NCBI GenBank assembly: GCA_013339895.1
Contig: JABACO010000005.1
Coordinates: 12,689,533 to 12,753,532, forward strand
DNA: 64,000 nucleotides
Reading direction: 5' to 3'
From: Ephydatia muelleri
Lineage: Eukaryota; Porifera; Demospongiae; Spongillida; Spongillidae
Shown: positions 1-11,245 of the stretch, piece after piece
Layout of the letters: the number at the start of each line of letters is the position of its first letter
Position numbering within the stretch: the stretch's first letter is position 1
Notes under the pieces: model-generated
Databases searched by the model: none
The model's input: only the letters and a program-made list of their open reading frames with translations
What the model was told of the DNA's origin: nothing
Translations under genes and position numbers: made by a program

Positions 1-235
1 ATCTGATAAATGAACAGCTGCAACACATACACAGTACTATATGAATATGGTACATGGTGTTCTCACTAAACCACAGGATGTATATTTTTGTCTGCTCACA
101 TGATATGATACCACTGACATGGTAGTTTGTACAGTATTACAGAAAGGGCAAACAATTTTAACCTACTAATGTGCATGTTCTGTTTGTCCCACCTCTCCAA
201 ATATGCTACGTGTTATGGCTCTTACTGAACATTTC
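1..235. other. Unique flank, no gene seen
   Basis: AT-rich sequence left of the minisatellite. No coding similarity or RNA gene was recognised. Confidence 0.5.
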
Positions 236-1624
236 ACAGGGCTCTTTCTCTCAGCTAAGAGCCTTAACCCCTGACACTCTAACTTAAAAAGGTATTCTCC
301 ACCCATAGTGCTGTTTCTCTCAGCTATGCCTTAACCCCTGCCACTCTTATCAATGCACACAACACCCACAGGGCTCTTTCTTTCGGCTGTGTGCCTCAAC
401 CCCTGCTACTCTTATAAAAGCACATCACACACACAAGGCTGTTTCTCTCGGCTATGCTTTAACCCCCGACACTCTTATAGAAGTATACTCCACCCACAGG
501 GCTGTTTTTCTTGGCCATGGGCTTTAACTCCAGGCACTCTTACAAAAGTATACTCCACCCACAGGGCTCTTTCTCTCGGCTATGCCTTAACCCCTGACAC
601 TCTTAAAAAGGTAAACTTCACCCATAGTGCTGTTTCTCTCACCTATGCCTTAACCCCTGACACTCTTAAAAAAGTACACCATATACACAGGGCTCTTTCT
701 CTCGGCTGCGTGCCTCAACCCCTGCCACTCTTATAAAAGCACACCACACACACACAGGGGTGTTTCTCTCGGCTATGCCTTAACCACAGACACTCTTTAA
801 AAAGTATACTCCGCCCATAGTGCTGTTTCTCTCGGCTATGCCTTAACCCCTGCCACTCTTATCAATGCACACCACACCCACAGGGCTCTTTCTTTCGACT
901 GTGTGCCTCAACCCCTGCCACTCATATAAAAGCACACCCCACACACAAGTCTATTTCTCTTGGCTACATGCCTTAACCCCTGACACTGTTAAAAAAAGTA
1001 TACTCCACCCACAAGGCTCTTTCTCTTGGCTATGACTTAACCTATGCCACTCTTATAAAAGCACATCACACCCACAGGACTCTTTCTCTCGGATACATGC
1101 CTTAACACCTGACACTCTTATAAAAGCACACCACACACACAGGCCTGTTTCTCTCGGCTATGTGCCTTAACCCATGACACTGTTAAAAATATATACTCCA
1201 CCCACAAGGCTCTTTCTCTCGGATACATGCCTTAACCCCTGACACTCTTATAAAAGTATACTCCACCCACAAGGCTCTTTCTCTCGGCTACATGCCGAAC
1301 CCATGACACTCTTGTAAAAGCACACCACACACAGGACTGTTTCTCTTGGCTATGTGCCTTAACCCCTGACACTCTTATAAAAGCACACCACACACACATA
1401 GGGGTGTTTCTCTCGGCTATGCCTTAACCACAGACACTCTTTAAAAAGTATACTCCGCCCATAGTGCTGTTTCTCTCGGCTATGCCTTAACCCCTGCCAC
1501 TCTTATCAATGCACACCACACCCACAGGGCTCTTTCTTTCGACTGTGTGCCTCAACCCCTGCCACTCTTATAAAAGTACACCACATGCGCAGGGCTGTTT
1601 TCTCTCGGCTATGTGCCTTAACCC
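236..1624. repeat. Degenerate ~60-bp minisatellite, left block
   Basis: Head-to-tail monomers of about 58-63 bp. Each carries, in order, a CACTCTTATAAAAG-like stretch, a TATACTCCACCCACAGG-like or CACACCACACACACAGG-like stretch, GCTSTTTCTCTCGGCTATG and CCTTAACCCCTGA. Monomers differ by substitutions and small indels, and alternating monomer types make a higher-order pattern. Short open frames across it exist only because the unit lacks stops in some phases; they are not genes. Confidence 0.92.
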
Positions 1625-2011
1625 CCCTACGAAAAATTTTTTCCAAGACTTGCCAAGATTTGTTCCAAATTCTTGCGTGATAAGTGTTCCATTTTTTCTA
1701 GAGCACTATTAAACATGCTTATCCTATTAAATTGCAGGCATATCACTGTACTAGCTTGTGCAGGTTGAAGAGTTTCAAAAAAGCGTTCCCCCGACTAGGC
1801 ATGCGCGCTAATATGCTAAGGGGCGTGCCGCTTTATAACTCCTCGGGGGAACGCTTTTTGAAACTCTTCAACCTGCACAAGCTAGTACAGTGATATGCCT
1901 GCAATTTAATAGGATAAGCATGTTTAATAGTGCTCTAGAAAAAATGGAACACTTATCACGCAAGAATTTGGAACAAATCTTGGCAAGTCTTGGAAAAAAT
2001 TTTTCTTAGGG
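1625..2011. mobile_element. Foldback MITE inside the minisatellite
   Basis: A near-perfect palindrome of 387 bp with arms of about 145 bp. It starts CCCTACGAAAAATTTTTTCC and ends with the complement (TTTTTCTTAGGG). The central loop is near 1785-1850. The arms contain CAAGACTTGCCAAGAT-type words that resemble the subterminal repeats of the CACTA element at 4000-11245, and both begin with CCC, so it may be a non-autonomous relative (inference). The minisatellite resumes on both sides with a duplication of about two C residues. Confidence 0.85.
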
Positions 2012-2283
2012 CCATGACACTCTTATAAAAGCACACCACACACACAAGGCTGTTTCTCTTGGCTATGCCTTAACCCCTGACACTCTTATAAAAGTATACT
2101 CCACTCACAGGGCTGTTTCTCTAGGCCATGGGCTTTAACTCCTGGCACTCTTATAAAAGTATACTCCACCCACAGGGCTCTTTCTCTCGGCTATGCCTTA
2201 ACCCCTGACACTCTTAAAAAGGTATACTTCATCCACAGTGCTGTTTCTCTCAGCTATGCCTTAACCCCTGCCACTCTTATCAA

Positions 2284-2889
2284 TGCACACAACACCCACA
2301 GGGCTCTTTCTTTCGGCTGTGTGCCTCAACCCCTGCTACTCTTATAAAAGCACATCACACACACAAGGCTGTTTCTCTCGGCTATGCTTTAACCCCCGAC
2401 ACTCTTATAGAAGTATACTCCACCCACAGGGCTGTTTTTCTTGGCCATGGGCTTTAACTCCAGGCACTCTTACAAAAGTATACTCCACCCACAGGGCTCT
2501 TTCTCTCGGCTCACTCTTAAAAAAGTATACTCCGCCCATAGTGCTGTTTCTCTCGGCTATGCCTTAACCCCTGCCACTCTTATCAATGCACACCACACCC
2601 ACAGGGCTCTTTCTTTCGGCTGTGTGCCTCAACCCCTGCTACTCTTATAAAAGCACATCACACACACAAGGCTGTTTCTCTCGGCTATGCTTTAACCCCC
2701 GACACTCTTATAGAAGTATACTCCACCCACAGGGCTGTTTTTCTTGGCCATGGGCTTTAACTCCAGGCACTCTTACAAAAGTATACTCCACCCACAGGGC
2801 TCTTTCTCTCGGCTCACTCTTAAAAAAGTATACTCCGCCCATAGTGCTGTTTCTCTCGGCTATGCCTTAACCCCTGCCACTCTTATCAA
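2284..2889. repeat. 303-bp higher-order repeat, two copies
   Basis: Positions 2284-2586 and 2587-2889 are two nearly identical 303-bp blocks, each made of about five diverged monomers. A stretch of roughly 230 bp from about 350 matches the same block. Neighbouring monomers differ much more than the blocks do, the signature of recent unequal exchange or amplification. Confidence 0.85.
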
Positions 2890-3996
2890 TGCACACCACA
2901 CCCACAGGGCTCTTTCTTTCGGCTGTGTGCCTCAACCCCTGCTACTCTTATAAAAGCACATCACACACACAAGGCTGTTTCTCTCGGCTATGCCTTAATC
3001 CCTGACACTCTTATAAAAGTATACTCCACCCACAGGGCTGTTTCTCTTGGCCATGGGCTTTAACTCCATGCACTCTTATAAAAGTATACTCTACCCACAG
3101 GGCTCTCTCTCGGCTTTGCCTTAACCCCTGACACTCTTAAAAAGGTATACTTCACAAATAGTGCTGTTTCTCTCAGCTATGCCTTAACCCCTGACACTCT
3201 TAAAAAAGTACACCATATACACAGGGCTCTTTCTCTCGGCTGCGTGCCTCAACCCCTGCCACTCTTATAAAAGCACACCACACACACAGGGGTGTTTCTC
3301 TTGGCTATGCCTTAACCACAGACACTCTTAAAAAAGTATACTCCACCCATAGTGCTGTTTCTCTTGGCCATGGGCTTTAACTCCATGCACTCTTATAAAA
3401 GTATACTCCACCCACAGAGCGCTTTCTCTCGGCTATGCCTTAACCCCTGACACTCTTAAAAAGGTATACTTCACAAATAGTGCTGTTTCTCTCAGCTATG
3501 CCTTAACCCCTGACACTCTTAAAAAAGTACACCATATACGCAGGGCTCTTTCTCTCGGCTGCGTGCCTCAACCCCTGCCACTCTTATAAAAGCACACCAC
3601 ACACACAGGGGTGTTTCTCTTGGCTATGCCTTAACCACAGACACTCTTAAAAAAGTATACTCCACCCATAGTGCTGTTTCTCTCACCTATGCCTTAACCC
3701 CTGACACTCTTAAAAAGGTATACTTCACAAATAGTGCTGTTTCTCTATGCCTTAACCCCTGACACTCTTATCAATGCACACCACACCCACAGGGCTCTTT
3801 CTTAGGGCTGTGTGCCTCAACCCCTGCTACTCTTATAAAAGCACATCACACACACAAGGCTGTTTCTCTTGGCTATGCCTTAACCACAGACACTCTTAAA
3901 AAGGTAAACTTCACCCATAGTGCTGTTTCTCTCACCTATGCCTTAACCCCTGACACTCTTAAAAAAGTACACCATATACACAGGGCTCTTTCTCTC

Positions 3997-3999
3997 GGC
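3997..3999. other. 3-bp target duplication (GGC), left
   Basis: GGC at 3997-3999 is repeated at 11246-11248, immediately outside the CACTA element's inverted repeats. Removing the element plus one copy restores the normal monomer string CTCTCGGCTGCGTGCC seen elsewhere in the array (for example near 695). Confidence 0.8.
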
Positions 4000-4270
4000 C
4001 CCAGCAAAAAGTTCTTGGGCAAGTCTTGCCCAAGAAACCCAAGATCTTGCAATCTTGGGCAAGATGTTTATAAGATCTTGGCAAGATCTTACTTATATCA
4101 AGAAACGTATGCCGCATCTTGACTACAATGCCAAGATGTCAAGATCTAACATTGGTTCTTGGCAAGATTGTTGCAAGATGTTACAGATATGAGCCGTGTC
4201 TTGGCTACATTGCCAAGATGTCAAGATCTTGGCAAAATTCTAACAAGATCTCAAGAAATATAATTTTGAC
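4000..4270. repeat. CACTA left TIR and subterminal repeats
   Basis: After the TIR, the words TTCTTGGGCAAG, CAAGATCTTG, CTTGGCAAGAT and CCAAGATGTCAAGATC recur in both orientations every 10-30 bp to about 4270. In plant CACTA elements such regions are bound by TNPA; here the binding protein is unknown. Right-end counterpart: 10604-11245. Confidence 0.8.
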
Positions 4271-4635
4271 TACTATGAAAATATGTCAATATTGCTTCTA
4301 GGTAAGTATCTAATAGGTGTCAATTTTATTCAGTTGTTGCTACTGAAAGCAAACCAATCTTATTAATAAGTGCAAAATCCAAATAGTACTTCAGTTCTGA
4401 TAAAACCTTGTATCTTGGCTCTATTAACCTTTCAGACTGTGATGCACATGTCGTTAATGTATTCTTGCTTCTTGGTTTTTCGGCAAGGCAAGGATGACTA
4501 ACTCATTAATTATACATTGATACAATCAGAACATTATTGGTGTTTTGATTTTGTACATAACAATAAAATACAAAATAAAGTAATATGTTCAAGCACATAC
4601 ATGTATATAGTTGTTGTCAGTTCATGCAGTAAATT

Positions 4636-7374
4636 TTAATGATGCTCGTAAGTGTTTGGTATGAATACAATTATATCTGCTTGTGATTTCTTGATTGGAA
4701 TATGAATACATTTTCTTCTCAAAGAATTAACTGACACTGCCAATACTGTGTTTGAAACAGACAATTTCTTAACTTGAACAAAATTTTTGCTGATGTGCAA
4801 AGCATTTCTTGAATGTATTGGTTTACTGAATGGTGCACCACTTAAAATACCTTCTGTCATGTTTTCAAACGTGTCTATAATTGCTACTGGACCTTCCACA
4901 GTGATGCAAAAGCGTCTGATGGACCCTAGAAGCAATTCCGATCCGTGAAGAAATTCACAAATTGAACTGTCTCGAAGTGTTTTTTTCCGAACATGGTATG
5001 ATGTGTTGTCAAGTGCAGTATAACATGGAAATGTTGATACATCATTATTGACCAAATGAAATCCAGCAACCTGTAGAGCATCATACTCATAATCTAAAAG
5101 ATTACAGCAGTGAATTTTGCCATGTGCACCATTGACCCTGTTACTTTGCTTCTCAGACACAAAATGAATGGCTTCAGTGTCTAAAGATAATTCATTTCTG
5201 TATGTAGATACAGAAAATGTTGTGCTAATAGCTTGTGCTAAGCTAGGTAAAAAGTTTCTTGTGCCATGACGATGTCTCTTGATGTATCCATTCATATTTT
5301 CAAAACCGAAAGTAGAATATGCCCAAAGAGGGCCCAATAATCGCACAAATTGGCACAAATGTACGATCGTGTGCAAATTTGCTGTAAGCATTGTGTCAGG
5401 ATACAATTCAGGTACTTCAGCATAAAATGCGAATAAGCATTCTTCAGCTACTGATAAATCATGAGTAGAAATGTTGCAGCCTAGCAGAATATGCATAGCA
5501 GAAATCAGTAATGCAAAATGATTCACATAGTCAGATGGTAAGTAGGTAAGAATGATTGGCAGCGAATAGTACAGCAACCAAGCCCTATATTCTGATGACT
5601 TCCAATAAAATAGATTTTTTTTAATAGGACGTGGAGTGCTTCTAAACTCGTGGGGTGGTTTTATATTCAATAAGAAAGCATCAATATCATTAACATTGTT
5701 TCCAAGATAAAATCGATGTTCCGAGTAATCAGAATTAATCCAGCACTCTAAAAATTGCTTTGTTATGCCCTGCAAAATAGCATGCAGATAATCAATAGGT
5801 ACATGATGGATTGTAATATACTTCATTAGCATAGAGAAACCTTTAACACCAAATACTGGCTTCAAAATTTCTTCTGCTCTTCGTGCCCATGCATCAATAT
5901 CACCAGGTTCTTTAGCAATATGTGGTTCTGCTGGTAAATACAAATGCCTGTGGCATTTATGGATGCCTCTGTCTTTACAATATGGGCATCCATAGTAACC
6001 ATTAAACTGAACAATATTTAGAGCCATTGCTTTGGCTGGAAAATCAAATACTGCAGCTACTATTTTCACTCGTAACACATTTTTCCCATGCGGCGTACTA
6101 AACTCTATTCCATTAGTATGTAATAAGTCAATTTTTGACAGCACCGATGGAAGCAATACATCTATTGATGGCTTGCATGGTCCTAGCCACAATGCAGCAA
6201 CTATCATGTTTTCTACATTCATCCTGACCTCAGGTGGAAGAGATGTAGTAAACATCAACACAGGCCACAATGTTTGACCTACGTGTAAGGTATAATACAA
6301 TAAAATTAAACATGATTATGGAGTAAACAAACCTGATGATTTGAAGACAGGGACACCATCAGTGCATAAAATAAGCCCAGCATGTTCAGGACATGATAGA
6401 AAAGCTCCTTCAGCTCTTAAACTTTCACAAATAGTTCCATCATCGATGTCCTGTATAATCCCTTTGGTACGTTTCCGGGAGAAATGTTTTAAGATATCGT
6501 TCCATTTATCTGTATTGTAAAATGAAGTATTTATAAATCAGGATAAGTTGATACAACCTACTTGAGAATATGGTGGACAGATGCTGATGAAATGGAAGCA
6601 AACTGAGATAGCAGACTTTTGATCTTTTTCTTCTGCAATTTCTATCAATGCACTTTTTAGTATCTTTCAGTTCCTTCATGCATTCTGAACAATACATATG
6701 CATTTCAACATCATCAAAGGGATTTAGCCGTTTCCTAAGTTGATAGGTGGACCTGGCACATTGGTCACGTTTAGGGCAATGAATTGCAATAAGATCTAGG
6801 AGTTGCTTGGTTGCAGCTTCACTGAGATTATTTGTCACTGAAAAGTAGTTACATGCAATCCAGCTAGCCTTAGTGCTTAATGGTGCATCAGAATAAAGAG
6901 GCAGCAAAGATAACTTCTTCTTCAGGACAGCGGCAGTCAATGGCTGTGGAATCTCCTCAGTAGTTCCTCCAACATCATCTTCAGTTTTACCATCATCATT
7001 GTCATCAGGATAAACACCAACATCATGGTCTTCATCATTAACATTATCATCAACACTGTGATCATCATTTTCATCATCACTATTCTCACTACCATCATCA
7101 CCATCATTACCATCATCCCAATAATCATCAACATCATCACGATGCTCATTAGTGTCATCATCATTATGATCATCACCATCATTACCATCATCCAGATGAT
7201 CATAAACATGATCACCATGCTCATTAGTGTCATCATCATCATCATTGCCATCATTACCATCATCCAGATGATCATCAACATGATCACCATGCTCATTAGT
7301 GTCATCATCATCATCATCGCCATCATTACCATCATCCAGATGATCATCAACATCATCACCATGCTCATTCGTGC

Positions 7375-7409
<35 letters not shown>

Positions 7410-7974
7410 CCATTATCACCACTTTCTTTGGTAATGCAATGATTGTCCCCATCAATATCAGAATTTTCTTGATCATCTATCTCACGCATCTCATTGCTAT
7501 CAACCACTTCCTCACTTCCATCAACACTACAACCTCTCTCATCTAGTCCTTGAGCGCCTAATCATAATACAAACCAAAAACGGTAAGTCAAAAAGCGCGT
7601 TGAACTTGCTGATCAATTTAATTTAAATTTATTACGTAAACTGTATACAAACACAATGACGAAATGGTTAGTCTAGATAGGATATTAATTAGGTACCTTC
7701 TTTTGCCTTCCACCGACGGAGGGTTCTTTCCGGAACCGGTGTATTTGGGTCAGAAGCATATCGTTTCCTCTTTCGTTGCGTGTTACCTATTCGTATGAAT
7801 CAAATCACACACAAGTACATGACTGACGTACGTGCGCGTGTAAACTAATGAATACAACGTACCTTGTGAGCTCGAGGTTTGCGCTAGGCCTTGCCTTAGA
7901 ATTGTACGTGACGGTACAGGAATAGTAGGATCTCTAGTGTACTCTCTGTACCGAGTTCGTTTCCTTTGTGACAT
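4636..7974 (-). CDS. tnp2-type CACTA transposase, five exons, 1005 aa
   Basis: Catalytic transposase of the surrounding CACTA element; it acts in the nucleus on the element ends. Exons (minus): 7974-7863, 7786-7697, 7557-6562, 6509-6333, 6278-4636. All junctions are GT-AG, the phases agree and no stop interrupts the 1005 codons. The start ATG at 7974 opens a basic N terminus (MSQRKRTRYREY), followed by a PVPxRT motif found twice in exons 1-2. Residues about 115-265 are extremely acidic, with tandem Asp/His/Asn/Gly units around DDTNEHGD. A Cys-rich stretch (CPKRDQC, CSEC) at about 325-375 precedes the tnp2 domain, recognisable from DGVPVFKSS, WPVL, GCPYCKDRG and DYLHAILQG. Two opposite-frame ORFs over the acidic tract are shadows. 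Family call is confident; activity is inferred from the open frame only. Confidence 0.87.
6960..7415 (-). repeat. Asp-codon tandem repeat within the transposase
   Basis: Trinucleotide-rich (ATC/CATCAT on +) coding minisatellite, with about four units of 66-72 bp that each encode DDTNEHGDxVDDHLDDGNDG-like peptides plus a pure poly-Asp run near 7375-7410. Length variation here would stay in frame. Confidence 0.8.
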
Positions 7975-8074
7975 CGACGTCGATCGCTATCAGTGATCTA
8001 TACCGTCACAATCTTTAATTTTCTTATTTCTAATATTTCCACGTGCTTTGTCAATCTGCTCGCTCTCGCCAAAA
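7975..8074. promoter_or_regulatory. Divergent promoter of the CACTA element's two genes
   Basis: The transposase start codon (7974, -) and the BEN-protein start codon (8075, +) are 100 bp apart and point away from each other, so both promoters or 5' leaders must share or flank this interval. No clear TATA box is seen in it. Spacing is observed; shared control is inferred. Confidence 0.6.
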
Positions 8075-10437
8075 ATGTCATCTAGTAAGCGCCCCATTCG
8101 ATCCACAAAGCCTCCACTGCGAGTCTGCAAAGACAACGCGGAAAAGAAGCCCTGTCCACCTCTTGAGCCACGTAAGTGATCTTGATCCACTGCTTGTGAT
8201 CGATCACACACTTTCAAAATCAGGAGCATATTGACCGGTACGTACGTACGTACTCATACACGTATACGTGCTAATTTGGTTCAATCGTTACGTTGACAAA
8301 CAGAATCATGTGTACATGTACATGACCACATATGATGTATGAATATATATTAGTGGCCAATGCATGTAATGGCAGTACGTGTACACATAAACTAAAGCTT
8401 ATTCATGTGTGCGGTGCTGTTACTGTATGAAACACCAATTGCAATGGTGTTTGAATAATAAACAACTTTGTACTTTTAATTAAGCTAATTAGCAAAACAT
8501 CTATATGCTAATACTCATTAATCTGTGAATAAGTACTTGTATTCTAAGTGTTTATTATTCACTAACTTTGAATTTTTTAAGAATGGTGTAGAATTTTATG
8601 CATCGAAGACAACAAAGTTTACAAGACTTTGACAACATCGCTGTCGACAGATGACAAAGACACTGTTACCAAAGAAGATTTAAGGATAGGAAACGAATTA
8701 GTTTGGTTGTACAAGGGAAAAAAGTATACTGTGATATTCAAACACATGAATGGTATACCATGTGTTCGTTTTCAAGAGTATACCTGTAATTGTGCCTTTT
8801 GCAGATAATGAACAGGATAGCTTTAGTGATGACAGTGCTGATCATGATGAAGAGATTGTGGTAACTATTTTGTTGCTTTTACAATGTAGCATACAATATG
8901 TTTTTTTTTTTTTAATGCAGCCCAGACCATCATCAGGTACGCATCAGGGCTCAACGACTGTGAAGAAAGCTGCGAAGGTATGTTCAGAAATCAGTACGGA
9001 ATATTTTTTATAGTGGGCAGTAAAGAGGATATGCATGCATTACTGCTTTTTCTTAGTCCTTACTATAAAAAAACCTGTTATTTTTGAAATAAAGAACTGT
9101 TTTTGCTAGAACTATAAAACAATTCTAGTATAAATACATTTCACTTTTCTTCTCACATTTCAAATGAGTAATGTTCAATTGTATTATAGTATTATAATTC
9201 TAAAATAGAATTAATTTACCCTGTTCAGTAAGGCCCTTGCATTGGCTCTGATTCTTAAATAGGAATACAAAGGTACATTTATCATACTTTGTACAATAAT
9301 AATAATTTCTAGTACATATTATAAAACTGGTAACAATCATATCACACTATACAGCCCAAACCCATACCAAGAATGGAGGAAAGCGATGGCTCCAGCTCAG
9401 AATTGGTAATGATTTCAAGTGCATTAATTCATACTAAGTACTCTATTGAATCTGCTGTGGTAAATACATGTAGCATGGCACTCTGTTAAAAGTTACAGAA
9501 GAAATTCAAGCCATCAACAAAGTTATGGTAACTTTAACAGTAAGCGGAAAAATGTTACATTGCAAATCAATTGAGTTGTTGAATTAATGTTCAAAGGAAA
9601 GTGTTAGCAACTTGGCAGACAACATGGGCATTCTTAGTAATGCTGTTGCATCGTTAATACAACGTTTGCCTACAGACTGTACCAAAAATGGTAACTTCAA
9701 AGTTTATCAGTTTTTAATTATTGTTTGATTGTAAATCACTATTTACAGCAATGCAAGGTTCAAGTTCTACCTGCCAAACGACAATTACAAGTATTTATAC
9801 TTTGCAAGATTATTTTGTACCTGATCAAACCTATGTATCTCATAAAACAGCAAAACCATCAGTCTTGGTAATGGAGGCAAGTGGCAGCAAGCAGGCTGAG
9901 GCAAGTGGCAGCAAGCAGGCTGAGGCAAGTGGCAGCAAGCAGGCTGATGATCATCACAGTACATGTGCTGAAAAGTTCATTTTGGTAAATAATTATTTAA
10001 TTATGTACCAATGAAATTATATTTATATTTTTCATTTTAGGACAATGGAATTAACTTACTAAGCCTCAAAGCTACAGACATTTTTAAATATGCTTTGATT
10101 TTAATGGACGCATTATTTACTGAAACAGAAATGTCCACCTGCTGCTTCCAGCAAGCTGAGAGGGGGGCATCAAGCTCTAAGACCCCACTCCCACCAGGAA
10201 GGGTGAAGCTTCTTGAAGGTTAGAATAATAACTATACATTTAAATACATGAACTTTTTCCACATAAAACACAGAATGCCTTGAAACCAAGTTTGGAAAGG
10301 CAGCATATGCTGCTAATTGCTCCATAATTCGGGACAAATTGAACCAGAAATGTAGGGACAAGTGTAATAAGGCCAAAAAACTATCCAAGCCACTAACTAC
10401 TGGTGAAACCGAGCAGCATCAGTTATCTGAACAATAA
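8075..10437 (+). CDS. BEN-domain protein of the CACTA element, ten exons, 375 aa
   Basis: Exons: 8075-8171, 8582-8752, 8805-8860, 8921-8977, 9355-9405, 9499-9527, 9602-9690, 9749-9984, 10041-10218, 10274-10437. Junctions are GT-AG, phases agree and the frame is open for 376 codons. The N terminus is Arg/Lys-rich (MSSSKRPIRSTKPPLRVC). The exon at 8582 encodes a compact module ending near WLYKGKKYTVIFKH. The middle is Ser/Asp-rich and holds three copies of an 8-residue EASGSKQA repeat (9874-9945). The last two exons encode a BEN-like domain, recognised from ALILMDALFTETEM, VKLLEECLETKFGKAA and SIIRDKLNQKCRDKC. BEN domains bind DNA in animal chromatin factors. In this position, divergent from a tnp2 gene and next to subterminal repeats, it may play the TNPA role (inference). 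Confidence 0.8.
9874..9945 (+). repeat. 24-bp coding repeat, three copies
   Basis: Three consecutive identical 24-bp units encode EASGSKQA in the BEN-protein gene. The frame is kept. Confidence 0.9.
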
Positions 10438-10603
10438 CTTACAGTGTAATAGAATTGCAATGTCATTTGTATCATTTAATCCTTGGTTTGATGTATACTA
10501 ACATAACTGTTTATAAAGCCTATGCTTAAATTTATTTATTGCCAGACAAACAACATGTACAATGATACAAAACTATGGAAAGTAAGATTATACCAGGAAG
10601 GCA

Positions 10604-11060
10604 GAAATCTTGCCAAGGAAGGCAAGAATCTTGACCAGGAAGGCAAGAATCTTGACCAGGAAGGCAAGAATCTTGACCAAGGAAGGCAAGAATCTTGACC
10701 AAGAAGGCAAAATCTTGACCAAGAAGGCAAGAATCTTGACCAGGAAGGCAAGAATCTTGACCAAGAAGGCAAGAATCTTGACCAGGAAGGCAAGAATCTT
10801 GACCAGGAAGGCAAGAATCTTGACCAAGAAGGCAAGAATCTTGACCAGGAAGGCAAGAATCTTGACCAAGAACGCAAGAATCTTGACCAAGAACGCAAGA
10901 ATCTTGACCAAGAAAGCAAGAATCTTGACCAGTAAGGCAAGAATCTTGACCAAGAAGGCAAGAATCTTGACCAAGAAGGCAAGAATCTTGACCAAGAAGG
11001 CAAGAATCTTGACCAAGAAGGCAAGAATCTTGACCAAGAAGGCAAGAATCTTGCCTAAGA
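10604..11060. repeat. 21-bp tandem array in the CACTA right subterminal region
   Basis: About 21 head-to-tail units of CAAGAATCTTGACCAAGAAGG, alternating AAGAAGG and AGGAAGG versions. The unit contains the same CAAGA/TCTTG words found singly at the left end. Long ORFs on both strands here (repeats such as LGQDSCLP or RILTKKA) follow from the 21-bp period and are not proteins. Confidence 0.9.
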
Positions 11061-11245
11061 ACAAGAATTTGGCGGCCATAATCTTGGATCTTGGCCAAGA
11101 TCTTGGCCAAGATCCCCAAGAATCAGGGCAAGATCTTAGGAAAGATACCCATGAATTCAGGCAAGATCTTGGCAAGATGAAATTCAAGATCTTATCTTGC
11201 CACAAGATCTTGCCCAAGAATCTTGCCCAAGAATTTTTTGCTGGG
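11061..11245. repeat. CACTA right subterminal region and TIR
   Basis: Clustered ATCTTGGCCAAGAT, GCAAGATCTTGGCAAGAT and TCTTGCCCAAGAA words run up to the terminal TTTTTGCTGGG. It mirrors 4000-4270. Confidence 0.82.

Larger units (their letters stand above)
2012..3999. repeat. Degenerate ~60-bp minisatellite, middle block
   Basis: Same monomer family as 236-1624. It ends abruptly inside a monomer at CTCTCGGC, where the CACTA element begins. The matching half monomer (GGCTGCGTGCCTCAACC) resumes at 11246, so this block and the one at 11246 were once contiguous. Confidence 0.92.
4000..11245. mobile_element. Complete CACTA/EnSpm-type DNA transposon (7246 bp)
   Basis: Terminal inverted repeats start CCCAGCAAAAA (left) and end TTTTTGCTGGG (right), about 24 bp with one mismatch, flanked by a GGC duplication; a 3-bp duplication is the rule for CACTA elements. 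Inside lie two divergent multi-exon genes, a tnp2-family transposase (-) and a BEN-domain protein (+), both with open frames through all exons I could join. Both ends carry dense subterminal CAAGATCTTGG-type repeats, also typical of CACTA elements. Its insertion site in a tandem array makes the empty site easy to see. Intact frames suggest a recently active autonomous copy (inference). Confidence 0.88.

Noticed and set aside
353..2953. Several ORFs of 67-127 codons on the plus strand with repeated HTHRALSLG-like peptides
   Set aside because: They track the ~60-bp minisatellite, change frame with the unit and have no independent coding signature.
236..3999. CRISPR-like array of direct repeats
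   Set aside because: The repeats are contiguous diverged monomers without unique spacers, and the DNA is eukaryotic.
7025..7546. 173-codon Ile/Thr/Met-rich plus-strand ORF and a Met-rich minus ORF
   Set aside because: They are other-frame readings of the GAT/ATC trinucleotide repeat that encodes the acidic tract of the transposase.
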